Of a DNA stretch of 64,000 nucleotides, positions 10,254 to 21,427 are shown piece by piece (position 1 is the first letter of the stretch; each line of letters opens with the position of its first letter). The stretch comes from Portulaca oleracea. Its lineage: Eukaryota > Streptophyta > Magnoliopsida > Caryophyllales > Portulacaceae. Below the pieces are notes generated by a model, which had not been told where the DNA came from, did no database searches, and worked only from the letters and a program-made list of their open reading frames with translations. The position numbers and the translations under genes were made by a program. Location: positions 17,868,001 through 17,932,000 of the forward strand of contig CM055888.1 of NCBI GenBank assembly GCA_029582165.1, read 5' to 3'.

Positions 10254-11467
10254 TGATGCATAATGGATCACAAGACAACCAAAATGCCAAGAAAGAACAA
10301 GGATCATATCACAAGTAAGAACTTGCAAGAGATGGATTAAAGATGGAACGAAATAAGGAATGATATATGAGATCAAAGGCCAAAAGATGTAGATGATTTG
10401 GGGGCTGATTCGTGAGTTTTAATCATGAATTTGAAGACAATAAAGTGAATTCACAACTAGCAAAACAAATGGAAAACAAACGGCTTACAATGATGAAGAA
10501 CCAAACGAGAAACGAGAGAAAGAACTTGATAGAATTGAGCAACGAAGCCTCTCCAATTGCTACAGCCACACCACAATCTTCAAGAGCTCCTACTCCTCCT
10601 TTCACCACCCAAGAATGCTCAATCTTGGATTAGAAGAGAAGATTTCACACGAAAAACCCAAAGGGAATTCGATTTCTAGCCAAAACTAGAGAGAACTAAA
10701 GCATCAACTTTAGACATTGTATTGAATGTATTAATATGAGAGATATGTTTACAAGGCACCCCTAGGGGGCTGATTCGAGAGTTTTAATCATGAATTTGAA
10801 GACAATCAAGTGAATTCACAACTAGCAAAACAAATGGAAAACAAACGGCTTACAATGATGAAGAACCAAACGAGAAACGAGAGAAAGAACTTGATAGAAT
10901 TGAGCAACGAAGCCTCTCCAATTGCTACAGCCACACCACAATCTTCAAGAGCTCCTACTCCTCCTTTCACCACCCAAGAATGCTCAATCTTGGATTAGAA
11001 GAGAAGATTTCACACGAAAAACCCAAAGGGAATTCGATTTCTAGCCAAAACTAGAGAGAACTAAAGCATCAACTTTAGACATTGTATTGAATGTATTAAT
11101 ATGAGAGATATGTTTACAAGGCACCCCTAGGGGGGTATTTATAGTAGGTAACCTCCCCTTAGGCGTCACCCCTCTTCAAGATTAGGCCCTTTAAGGGCTT
11201 ACATCATCCCACTCAATTATGACATCATTTAAAGAAAATACAATATCTCCTAAAATACAACTCCAATACTAAAGATTCAAAAACCAAAATGTACATGAGA
11301 GAAAGCTCTATCATATGGCTTGATTAGAACTTTAAGGCCCTTGTGATAAGGAGCTCAATAGTCCTCTAGGAGTAGAGATGCCCGTGATGTCACTTGAAAT
11401 GCCTTGGAGTAGGATAGTAAAGTCTCCATGGTTGACCTTGATGCATAAGGCCATCAATTATGCATCA
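10254..11467 (-). repeat. 5' LTR of E1 (1214 bp, carries a 365-bp duplication)
   Basis: Same LTR as 7136-7984 but 365 bp longer, because of one direct duplication. It ends at tgcatca (11461-11467) and is followed by the target duplication tcgtt. Confidence 0.9.
10405..11134 (-). repeat. 365-bp tandem duplication inside the E1 5' LTR
   Basis: The segment starting ctgattcg at 10405 restarts at 10770, exactly 365 bp later. The junction is a run of G (cctaggggg|ctgattcg), and the undisturbed sequence has CCTAGGGGGG there. The 365-bp excess equals the length difference from the 3' LTR, so it arose after or during insertion of this copy. Confidence 0.85.
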
Positions 11468-11472
11468 TCGTT

Positions 11473-11634
11473 CTTGTCATAATCAATAGAACTCTCGTCC
11501 AAAGTCTTTCGTTTCATACCATTTCCATTCGTTTCACTCGTTTCTTTGAGAAATCAACAATCACAAGTTCTTACTTGTGAACGATCCGTTTTCATTTCGT
11601 GTATAATGGATTAGTTTTGATTCATTATGCATTA
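11473..11634 (+). repeat. LTR B1, fragment 3 of 3 (3' end)
   Basis: Last part of LTR B1. It ends TTATGCATTA instead of TTATGCATCA (C to T in the terminal CA). gtaaa (11635-11639) follows, which is expected in the C0 coding sequence at this point. Whether B1 is a solo LTR or the 3' LTR of a full element cannot be decided, because its left side is outside the window. Confidence 0.8.
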
Positions 11635-11639
11635 GTAAA

Positions 11640-13065
11640 TTCTTTGGAGTTAGCCTTAGCGAAGCATAACAAGCCACATGGAGAATTGGAGAAGTACTTG
11701 GAGAAATGTCCTTACCTCTCGTCCAAGAATATGCTATCTCACCATATCTCATCAAATGGAGTAATTCAAGTGGACAAAAGGAAGAAAGGAATTATTCAAG
11801 AAGGGTCCATATTTGCATCCATACTTGAGGTACTATGTCTCTTAAAGGATGCTAATGATCATCATATTCTTTTATTCCCTATTCTTGCATCATATTTGTT
11901 CATTACAATTGGAGTTGAGAAAGGTGAAGTCCTATCTCAAGGAAGTTGTCCCATGGATTATTTTGGTTAAATACCAAGTGGAGAAAAAAAGAATCTACAT
12001 GCTTATGGCTTAGCATTCATACTTGTTGCTATCATGAGGATATTTGAGCAAAAGGATTATTATCTTAGAGGATTCATGCTTAAGCTTCGTGATTCTTACA
12101 AACTATTGGAGTATGTTTCATATGATAAGGAGATCACGCCATCATCATGCTTTGAGATGAAGTACTTAATTCGTTCATCAAAATCAAGTCACTTGAAGGA
12201 AGCAAATCCTTTGACTAGAGGAAGTTTTGTAACGAGGAGATACATGTTTGATTCAAGAGTACTTAGTCTTGAATATATCAAGGAGTTGTATGAAGATGAT
12301 GATGATTTTAAAGAAGTATACAAGGTATGTGAGAAGCATCCTCAACAATCCTTTTATATTGATCATGGATTTCTTTTCAAAGGGAATCAAGTGTGTATTC
12401 CAAGGAGTGGAATTCTTGAAATCTTGATCATGGAAGTACATGGAAGTTCTTTTGATCATTTGGGTCTACTCAATACGTATCTCAAGATAAAGGAGTATTA
12501 TTTCTGGCCTAGCATGATCGTTGATATCGAGTATAAGCTGCAATATTGTTACATTTGCAATCCTTCTATACCATATGGAGATGAAAGCTTGAATTTTATG
12601 GTTGAAGTGCCATGGATTCAAGGAAGTCAAGATGATATTAAGATCGTTGAAGGTCATCCTTCAAAGATGGAACACCATATTACTATTGTCTTAATCATGA
12701 GTTACAAGCTTGTGAATCTATACTTTGAAGTTGAGAAGTTATATGAGATTTCTACAATCTCCATGAATAAACGAGATTTGAAGCGCCACAATATCATTGG
12801 CTTATTCATGAGAAGACTTGGAAGAAAGTGGAAGTTCAAGTCAAGCATTAAAGGAATCTATGATGATTTCAAGGCATTCAAGAAGAGAAGTTGTAAACTC
12901 ATAAGAAGGAACATGAGAAGTGATGTCAATAACACATATGGGAAGACATCTTATAAAGAAGGAAGGAAAACAAGGAAGAAGAAGTTTTGTCTAAGTTTTA
13001 GGACAAACTTTTTCAACCGGGGGAGAATGATGAATATATCCCTAGATACATCAAGGCCTAGCTAA
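11640..13065 (+). pseudogene. Degenerate pol (RNaseH/integrase relic) of C0
   Basis: C-terminal half of the C-family polyprotein: LEKYLEKCPYLSSKN (RT end relic), MRIFEQKDYY (RNaseH relic), then IKELYEDDDDFKEVYKVCEK and FLFKGNQVCIPRSGI with EYYFWPSMIVDIEYKL (integrase zinc-domain relic) and GIYDDFKAFKK. It shares one continuous frame apart from TAA at 11968-11970, where sister copies have GAA. It reads through the polypurine tract into the LTR. There are no catalytic residues. Confidence 0.82.
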
Positions 13066-13510
13066 AGGACCTCAATCCAGCTAGAAGCTACAAATGTCGC
13101 CTTGGGTATCAACAACTACAAGGGTATATTAGCTCAAGGAAGAAAGCATGAAGGACCTTGATGGTATTCTAGCTTACATGGAGTTACTCACACATTTGGA
13201 GGACATCAATGAGCATAAATAACTCTCAAGTCCTTATTGAGAAGTCATCTCTCACGGCAGCAAAGGACTCCATCAAGTACAGTTCGATATTTTGCTCTAT
13301 AACTCTAGATCCATACATCTATTGAGGAAATCATCAAAAGACAGATTGGAGCTCTTTCAATAAGCTTTCCAATGGTTTTTGAATCAATGAAAACGGACAA
13401 GTATTGAAGGAGTTATAGCAATTTCTTTCTAGAGTTGTATTTTAGAGTTTATGATGTCATAAATAGGATATATGATGTATTAGTTGATTCTTGGTTTCTT
13501 GAACCCTAGG
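13028..13510 (+). repeat. 3' LTR of C0, left half
   Basis: Starts TGATGAATATAT, a decayed form of TGATGTATATTT, and runs to ccctagg. ctagg (13506-13510) is the left target duplication of C2. No gene is present. Confidence 0.85.
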
Positions 13511-14589
13511 TGATGTATATTTGCCTAGCTATATACATCAAGGCCTAGCTAAAGGACCTCAATCCAGCTAGAAGCTACAAATGTCGCCTTGGGTATCAAC
13601 AACTACAAGGGTTTATTAGCTCAAGGAAGAAAGCATGAAGGACCTTGATGGTATTCTAGCTTACATGGAGTTACTCTCACATTTGGAGGACATCAATGAG
13701 CATAAACAGCTCTCAAGTCCTTATTGAGAAGTCATCTCTCACGGCAGCAAAGGACTCCATCAAGTACAGTTTGATATTTTGCTCTATAACTCTAGATCCA
13801 TACATCTATTGAGGAAATCATCAAAAGACAGATTGGAGCTCTTTCAATAAGCTTTCCAATGGTTTTTGAATCAATGAAAACGGACAAGTATTGAAAGAGT
13901 TATAGCAATTTCTTTCTAGAGTTGTATTTTAGAGTTTATGATGTTATAAATAGGATATATGATGTAATAGTTGATTCTTGGTTTCGTGAACCCTAGGTAC
14001 ACGTCCAAGGGGTCCCTAAAGTAGTATAAATAGACCCCCTAGGGTGCCATTGTATTGAATTCAAGTCATTCAATAAATCAAAAACAAACACATGGTGTTG
14101 TTTTCTCTCTAGCTTTTGTGCTAGTTTTCGTTTCTCTTGAGGGAGTTTCGAAGTTATCCCCTTCTTCTATTCAAGGGTGGCATCCTTGAAGGTGAAAGGA
14201 AGGAATTGAAGAGTTCTGTGAGGTGGTTTGGCTGTATCCTCATCGATCCTTCAAAAGCCAAATCTATCCAACTATCCATTCCATTGTTCATTCAACTACA
14301 TTCATCCAACCTCACGTCATTCATCAAGAATTCATCAAGAATTCATCAAGAATTCATCAAGAATTCAACAAGAATTCATCAAGAACCCAAAGCATTCAAA
14401 CCGTCCATCATTCGTTCATCATCATACCTTCATTAGGTAATTATCGTTCATAGTTCTTTCCATCCTTTTGATCCATTTCTATTCCATTTTTGGTTCTTTG
14501 GAACTTTGAGAAGGGAGATTCCTATCATCGTTTTTAAAGATCCTTAGATATTGTGTAATGAGATCATCCCTTGGTCTCATTATGCATCA
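13511..14589 (+). repeat. 5' LTR of C2 (1079 bp)
   Basis: TGATGTATAT / ATATACATCA terminal hairpin. TATA box 14025-14033 in GGGGTC...GACCCC flanks. R-U5 hairpin TTCAAGG (14170-14176) / CCTTGAA (14184-14190). Ends TTATGCATCA. Confidence 0.92.
14319..14384 (+). repeat. 11-bp minisatellite AATTCATCAAG in the C2 5' LTR
   Basis: About six tandem copies of an 11-bp unit (ATTCATCAAGA), one with CAACAAG. Each carries a GAATTC palindrome. The period is not a multiple of 3, so open frames read through it in all phases (SSRIHQEF repeats). Related arrays occur in most LTRs and leaders of this window. Confidence 0.85.
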
Positions 14590-14593
14590 AATT

Positions 14594-14605
14594 TGATATC
14601 AGAGC
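14594..14605 (+). promoter_or_regulatory. Mutated primer-binding site of C2
   Basis: TGATATCAGAGC instead of TGGTATCAGAGC, a single G to A. The leader continues to 14866. Confidence 0.85.
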
Positions 14606-14866
14606 TTAGGAGATTGATTCTCTTAGTTCTTGATCCATCTTTTCACCATCTTTCCATAACAAACCCATCCCCACCATTCCCCCATCATCACGCCACCCAT
14701 GAGTTCTTCCAAGAACTCATAAAGAACTCATAAAGAACCATAAACTCCACAAAGAACCCATAGCCCAAACACAACCCGCCCCAAATACAAACCTCTCTCG
14801 TCCTTTACCCATCCAAAACCCCTAAACCATGAATCTTGCAATCTTTTTGCACCAAGATTGATCAAG

Positions 14867-17800
14867 ATGGACGATTCTAGCAAGAATTCCCAACGTGAGC
14901 TACAATGCTTGAAGCAACAACTTGATGATCTCACCAAACAAATGGAAGAACTTGGGATTCTTCCAAAGGGATCAAGAAGCACAAAATCACGTGTGGTTCA
15001 CTCTTCTAAGGTTGAATATGAAGCACCTTATGAATGGAGTAAACGTTTCAGCAAGAAGAATGGAAATAAAGTTCAAGAAGAGTTCTTGCCCTACAAGTAC
15101 AAAGGAGATTACTTCCACAAGCTTGAAATAATGGAGCAAGGGAGCAAGGACGTGATTGAATATACCATAGAATTCAGACGGCAACGACGGAAGTATGGCC
15201 TTAAGGAGAATGATCAAGACGTTTTGGTATGTTATACTCTTGGTCTTAATGATTACATTTGGTGTGTTGTTGTACATCAATCTTACGCAAACTTAGAGGA
15301 GTTAAGTTCTTTAGCCCTTGATGTTGAATGTGTAAAGAACTTTGGGATAGAATTCATTTTGATCATGTTGAAAGTGTATGTCAAACGTCATCCTATGAGC
15401 AACCAGAATTTGGAAGTGAATCATTTGATGTATTTGATGTGTATGATGATGTTCATGAAGTATGTGATAACCTAGGCACAAATGAGGAAGTTAATGTAGT
15501 ATGTAGCGTGCCTAAAGATGAGTTTAAAGTGTATGACAATCCATTGTATGAGGAGAATAATGAAGAGTTTCGAGTATATGACAACCCATTGAATGAGGAG
15601 GAAGGTGTGAATGAAGAAGTTGAATTTGCCGAATGTGATGTTTTTGTTGAAAATGAGCAAGTTCAAGAAGTATGTAGTAGCATGGCTAAAGAAGTAAATG
15701 AGGTACACATAGAGGAGGATCTTGAAGTAGAGGAAGTAGAAGAATTGAATGGAGAAGAGCTACGTGATGAAATGTGTTCATTGATCCGAGAAGGAGAAAG
15801 TTGTGCCATCATTGACGTTGACATTGATCTTGACCAAGATATTAGCCTCGCTACAACAAATATCCAAGAATTGCAAATGAAGAGTTAGTCACACCATGGC
15901 AATGATCTTCATATGGATCCAAGAAGTTTAGTAAGTCTTGCTTTTTACAAGATTTGCAAAGATTCATTATATTGTAATATTACTTCTATGGATTCTTGTT
16001 ATACTTTGTTGGAAGAATCAAAGTTGTATGATAGGAGTATCATGCTCCAAGAAGCGTCCTTATTACCACCACCTTGTGTCTCACGACTCAAGGAGGATCA
16101 AAGTACTCTTATGGCACTTATGGAGAATAAGTATCATGAATTTGAAGAACCAAGGAGTCTCATTCTTACACCAATGGAGGTTGGAAACCTTGAGCCTATA
16201 AAGGATCAAATTCCTTTACCATCACTTGTTCTCATTTGTGAATATTTGGATGAAAGACAAGCACCATCAACAAGTGACCTCTCTCACTTATCTCTTTTGG
16301 TACGTTTCTCTTCCATGAGTATTATCATGCATCAAAGGCTGCCACCAAATCTTATGATTCATCACCGAATGGTCTATGCAAAGGATCAAGCGCAATTCAT
16401 GGATAACTACATCAATGTCCTTGATTTTCATAGTATACAACATATTTTGAAAGAGTATGTACCATTGCAATGTAAAGAGATTGTATTTGTATACTTTGAT
16501 AACATTTTTATATGTAGTAGAAGTAGAAAGGAGTATGTAAATCCTTTGGAGTTAGTCTTGACGAAGCATGAGGAGCCACATGGAGAATTGGAGAAGTACT
16601 TAGAGAATTGTCCTTACCTCTCGTCCAAGAATGAGCGATCTCAACATACCTCATTAAATGGAGTAATTCAAGTGGACAAAAGGAAAGAAGGAACTATTCA
16701 AGAAGGGTCCATACTTGCATCTATACTTGAGGTACTATGTCTCTTAAAGGATGCTAAAGATCGTCATATTCTTTTATTCCCTATTCTTGCATCATATTTG
16801 TTCATTACAAATGGAGTTGAGAAAGGTGAAGTCCTATCTCAAGGAAGTTGTCCCATGGATTATTTTGGTGAAATACCAAGTGGGGAAAAGAAGAATCTAC
16901 ATGCTTATGGCTTAGCATTCATACTTGTTGCTATCATGAGGATATTTGAGCAAAGGATTATTATCTTGAAGGATTCATGCTTAAGCTTAGTGATTCTTAC
17001 AAAGCATTGGAGTATGTTTCATGTGATAAGGAGATCAAGCCATCATTATGTTTTGAGATGAAGTACTTGATTCATTCATCAAAATCAAGTCACTTGGAGG
17101 AAGCAAGTCCTTTGACTAAAGGAAGTTTTCTAACGAGGAGATACATGTTTGATTCAAGAGTACTTAGTCTTGAATATATCAAGGAGTTGTATGAAGATGA
17201 TGATGATTTTAAAGAAGTATACAAGGTATGTGAGAAGCATCCTCAACAATCCTTTTATATTGATCATGGATTTCTTTTCAAAGGGAATCAAGTGTGTATT
17301 CCAAGGAGTGGAATTCGTGAAATCTTGATCATGGAAGTACATGGAAGTTCTTTTGATCATTTGGGTCTACTCAATACGTATCTCAAGATGAAGGAGTATT
17401 ATTTCTGGCCTAGCATGATCGTTGATATCGAGTATAAGCTGCAATATTGTGACATTTGCAATCCTTCTATACCATATGGAGATGAAAGCTTGAATTTTAT
17501 GGTTAAAGTATCATGGATTCAAGGAAGTCAAGATGATATTAAGATCGTTGAAGGTCATCCTTCAAAGATGGAACACCATATTACTATTGTCTTCATCATG
17601 AGTTACAAGCTTGTGAATCTATACTTTTAAGTTGAGAAGTTATATGAGATTTCTACAATCTCCATGAATAAACGAGATTTGAAGCACCATAATATCATTG
17701 CCTTATTCATGAGAAGACTTGGAAGAAAGTGGAAGTTTATGTCAAGCATCAAAGGAATCTATGATGATTTTAAGGCATTCAAGAAGAGAAGTTGTAAACT

Positions 17801-17966
17801 CATAAGAAGGAACAAGAGAAGTGATGTCAATAACACATATGGGAAGACATCTTATAAAGAAGGAAGGAAAACAAGGAAGAAGAAGTTTTGTCTAAGTTTG
17901 AGGACAAACTTTTTCAATCGGGGGAGTATGATGTATATTTGCCTAGCTATATATATCAAGGCCTAG
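14867..17966 (+). pseudogene. Degenerate Gag-Pol-like polyprotein of C2 (several breaks)
   Basis: ATG at 14867 starts MDDSSKNSQRELQCLKQQLD, and the Gag region is clear to VHQSYANLEELSSLALDVE. A small deletion near 15330 shifts the frame. The acidic NPLYEE region follows, then TAG at 15886-15888. The protease and RT relics (YFDN near 16494) lie in 15913-16960. A lost A near 16955 shifts the frame again (gagcaaagg against gagcaaaagg in sisters), and TAA occurs near 17628. The Pro-rich linker and zinc knuckle are already missing by a deletion shared with C3 and C5. Dead copy. Confidence 0.83.
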
Positions 17967-19007
17967 CTAAAGGACCTCAATCCAGCTAGAAGCTACAAAT
18001 GTCGCCTTGGGTATCAACAACTACAAGGGTTTATTAGCTCAAGGAAGAAAGCATGAAGGACCTTGATGGTATTCTAGCTTACATGGAGTTACTCTCACAT
18101 TTGGAGGACATCAATGAGCATAAATAGCTCTCAAGTCCTTATTGAGAAGTCATCTCTCACGGCAGCAAAGGACTCCATCAAGTACAGTTCGATATTTTGC
18201 TCTATAACTCTAGATCCATACATCTATTGAGGAAATCATCAAAAGACAGATTGGAGCTCTTTCAATAAGCTTTCCAATGGTTTTTGAATCAATGAAAACG
18301 GACAAGTATTGAAAGAGTTATAGCAATTTCTTTCTAGAGTTGTATTTTAGAGTTTATGATGTCATAAATAGGATATATGATGTAATAGTTGATTCTTGGT
18401 TTCTTGAACCCTAGGTACACGTCCAAGGGGTCCCTAAAGTAGTATAAATAAACCCCCTAGGGTGCCATTGTATTGAATTCAAGTCATTCAATAAATCAAA
18501 AACAAACACATGGTGTTGTTTTCTCTCTAGCTTTTGTGCTAGTTTTCGTTTCTCTTGAGGGAGTTTCGAAGTTATCCCCTTCTTCTATTCAAGGGTGGCA
18601 TCCTTGAAGGTGAAAGGAAGGAATTGAAGAGTTCTTTGAGGTGGTGTGGCTGTATCCTCATCGATCCTTCAAAAGCCAAATCTATCCAACTATCCATTCC
18701 ATCGTTCATTCAACTACATTCATCCAACCTCACGTCATTCATCAAGAATTCATCAAGAATTCATCAAGAATTCATCAAGAATTCAACAAGAATTCATCAA
18801 GAACCCAAAGCATTCAAACTGTCCATCATTCGTTCATCATCATACCTTCATTTGGTAATCATCTTTCATAGTTCTTTCCATCCTTTTCATCCATTTCTAT
18901 TCCATTTTTGGTTCTTTGGAACTTTGAGAAGGGAGATTCTTATCTTCGTTTTTAAAGATCCTTAGATATTGTGTAATGAGATCATCCCTTGGTCTCATTA
19001 TGCATCA
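17929..19007 (+). repeat. 3' LTR of C2 (1079 bp)
   Basis: Preceded by polypurine tract GGGGGAGTA (17920-17928). Same length as the 5' LTR with few visible substitutions. The 11-bp array recurs at about 18737-18802. Confidence 0.92.
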
Positions 19008-19012
19008 CTAGG

Positions 19013-19528
19013 TACACGTCCAAGGGGTCCCTAAAGTAGTATAAATAGACCCCCTTGGGTGCCATTGTATTCATTCAATTCAATTACATCTTATATCAAA
19101 TACAAAGTAAACACATTGTGTTTTCTCTCTAGCTTGTGTGCTAGAATTGGTTCTCTTGAGGGAGAGTCTTTTGAATCTCTTCTTCTATTCTAAGATTGGC
19201 TATCTTAGATGGTGATAGGAAGAGTTAGAGGATTCTAGGAGTGGTGAATCTATATCTCCTTAGAAGATCCCAAGCCGTTTATCATTCGATCAAACGATTC
19301 ATTCTTGTTGTAAGTTTCAATCTATTCTTTTGAATCTTTTGATTTCCATTGCATTTTCATTCCATTCTTTTCCATACCAACCAGAATACATCCCCATTCA
19401 TTCGTTTACACTCCATTTCCATCTTTATTCATTCATTCTTGTGATCAAGAATCAATCTATCCAACCCCAAGTTTAAAGATCCTTATATTGTTGTGTAATG
19501 CGATCATCCTTGATCCCATTATACATCA
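19013..19528 (+). repeat. 3' LTR of C0, right half
   Basis: Resumes at tacacgtccaaggggtcc with TATA box TATAAATAG near 19041 and the TCTAAGAT/ATCTTAGA hairpin near 19190-19210. Ends CCATTATACATCA. The R-U5 sequence differs clearly from C1 and C2, so C0 is a separate subfamily. No gene is present. Confidence 0.85.
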
Positions 19529-19698
19529 GTTAGTGTTTGGTCTTAGGGTTCTTTGTGGAGCTTAAGGTTCTTGATGAATTCTTGATGAATTCTTGATGAG
19601 TTCTTGATGAGTTCTTGGAAGAACTCAAGGGTGGCGTGTGAATGTGATGAAAACAAGGTGTAAAACAATGCAAGAAACGAGAGATATCAACAAGCTAA

Positions 19699-19710
19699 GC
19701 TCTGATACCA
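19699..19710 (-). promoter_or_regulatory. Primer-binding site and leader of B2
   Basis: GCTCTGATACCA (complement of TGGTATCAGAGC), 4 nt from the LTR. The leader 19529-19698 carries TTCTTGATGAA repeats and no gene. Confidence 0.88.
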
Positions 19711-19714
19711 CTTT

Positions 19715-20055
19715 TGATGCATAATGAATCAAAACTAATCCATTATACATGAAATGAAAACGGATCGTTCACAAGTAAGAACTTGTGATTGTTGATTTCT
19801 CAAACAAACGAATGAAACGAATGGAAAAAAGGTATGAAACGAAAGGCTTGGACGAGAGTTCTAATGATTATGACAAGAATGACAATAAAGAAAAACAAAA
19901 GACTAAGCAAAACGTACCAACCAATGAAGAACAATACGACTTGATGTAGAAACAAGATGGAATTGGCAATGGAAACCTCCTTGATTGATATAGACGCACC
20001 ACAATCAATTTGATATCCAACTCCTCCTTTGCACCATCCAAGATTGCTCCCTCTT
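19715..20055 (-). repeat. 5' LTR of B2, part 1
   Basis: Minus-strand LTR end (TGATGCATAATG on the + strand). It runs to ctctt (20051-20055), the left target duplication of C3. Confidence 0.88.
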
Positions 20056-21150
20056 TGATGTATATTTGCCTAGCTATATACATCAAGGCCTAGCTAAAGG
20101 ACCTCAATCCAGCTAGAAGCTACAAATGTCGCCTTGGGTATCAACAACTACAAGGGTTTATTAGCTCAAGGAAGAAAGCATGAAGGACCTTGATGGTATT
20201 CTAGCTTACATGGAGTTACTCTCACATTTGGAGGACATCAATGAGCATAAATAACTCTCAAGTCCTTATTGAGAAGTCATCTCTCACGGCAGCAAAGGAC
20301 TCCATCAAGTATAGTTCAATATTTTTCTCTATAACTCTAGATCCATACATCTATTGAGGAAATCATCAAAAGACAGATTGGAGCTCTTTCAATAAGCTTT
20401 CCAATGGTTTTTGAATCAACGAAAACGGACAAGTATTGAAGGAGTTATAGCAATTTCTTTCTAGAGTTGTATTTTAGAGTTTATGATGTCATAAATAGGA
20501 TATATGATGTAATAGTTGATTCTTGGTTTCTTGAACCCTAGGTACACGTCCAAGGGGTCCCTAAAGTAGTATAAATAGACCCCCTAGGGTGCCATTGTAT
20601 TCATTCAATTCAAGTCATTCAATAAATCAAATACAAAGACAAAGGTGTTGTTTTCTCTCTAGTTTTGTGCTAGAGCTTTCGTTTCTCTTGAGGGAGAACG
20701 AGTATCCCCTTCTTCTATTCTAAGATTGGCTATCTTAGATGGTGAAAGGAAGGAATTGAAGAGTCTTGGAGGTGGTGTGCCTATATCCTTCAAGAGAGCT
20801 TCAAATCGCCATTATCATTCAACCATTCAAACGACATTCATCAAGAACTCATCAAGAATTCATCAAGAACTCATCAAGCATTCAATCATCTTCATTCGTT
20901 CTTCAAACGTTCAAAGAGTGTCGTTCATCATCATTCATCAATCGTCATTCCATCATTCGTCATTCATCCATCGTTCATCAAACTTCCATTTGATCTTGGT
21001 AAACGAATCACTCCATCTTTTCGTTTATCTTCATCCATTATCATTCATTTTTGGATCCTTGAGAACTTTGAGAAGCAAGATTCTTATCTTGGTTTTTAAA
21101 GATCCTTATATTGTGTGTAATGTGATCATCTTTGATCCCATTATGCATCA
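20056..21150 (+). repeat. 5' LTR of C3 (1095 bp)
   Basis: Starts TGATGTATATTTGCC. TATA box near 20571. R-U5 hairpin TCTAAGAT (20719-20726) / ATCTTAGA (20732-20739). Ends TTATGCATCA. The U5 differs from C1 and C2 (GTAATGTGATCATCTTTGATC) and matches C5. Confidence 0.92.
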
Positions 21151-21154
21151 AAAT

Positions 21155-21166
21155 TGGTATTAGAAC
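21155..21166 (+). promoter_or_regulatory. Mutated primer-binding site of C3
   Basis: TGGTATTAGAAC instead of TGGTATCAGAGC. The two changes are C to T and G to A, as expected from deamination. The leader continues to 21427. Confidence 0.83.
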
Positions 21167-21427
21167 TTAGGAGATTGATTCTCTTAGTTCTTGATCCATC
21201 TTTTCACCATCTTTCCATCACAAACCCATCCCCACCATTCCCCCATCATCACGCCACCCATGAGTTCTTCCAAGAACTCATAAAGAACTCATAAAGAACC
21301 ATAAACTCCACAAAGAACCCATAGCGCAAACACAACCCGCCCCAAATACAAACCTCTCTCGTCCTTTACCCATCCAAAACCCCTAAACCATGAATCTTGC
21401 ATTCTTTTTGCACCAAGATTGATCAAG

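Larger units (their letters stand above)
7136..11467 (-). mobile_element. Element E1: complete gag-protease-only LTR retrotransposon
   Basis: Perfect target duplication tcgtt (7131-7135 and 11468-11472). Minus orientation: 3' LTR 7136-7984, polypurine tract 7985-7993, coding relics 8027-9988, primer-binding site 10239-10250, 5' LTR 10254-11467. RT, RNaseH and IN are absent. Where they should be there is only the short tail shared with E2, T and H. The LTR R-U5 type is the same as in A. Confidence 0.92.
13511..19007 (+). mobile_element. Element C2: complete C-family element inside the C0 3' LTR
   Basis: Perfect target duplication ctagg (13506-13510 and 19008-19012), which lies in the CCTAGG upstream of the host LTR TATA box. 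Both LTRs are 1079 bp. The internal frame is broken in several places. Confidence 0.93.
11635..19528 (+). mobile_element. Element C0: right part of a C-family element, split by C2
   Basis: From the left inward: end of the degenerate pol frame (11635-13027), polypurine tract GGGGGAGAA (13019-13027), and 3' LTR in two halves (13028-13510 and 19013-19528). Its left part lies beyond B1, outside the window. The right end ATACATCA at 19528 is followed by gttag (19529-19533), which interrupts the leader of B2. Confidence 0.85.

Noticed and set aside
14319..14384. Short direct repeats that could suggest a CRISPR-like array
   Set aside because: 11-bp head-to-tail units without spacers, in a plant retrotransposon LTR. 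This is a minisatellite.
14137..14453. Overlapping small open frames with SSRIHQEF/NSSRIHQEFIKN repeats, also at 18555-18965, 25107-25362, 33394-33648, 44544-45039 and elsewhere
   Set aside because: They come from reading the 11-bp LTR minisatellite in several phases. They lie wholly in LTRs and are present in all three frames, so they are not genes.
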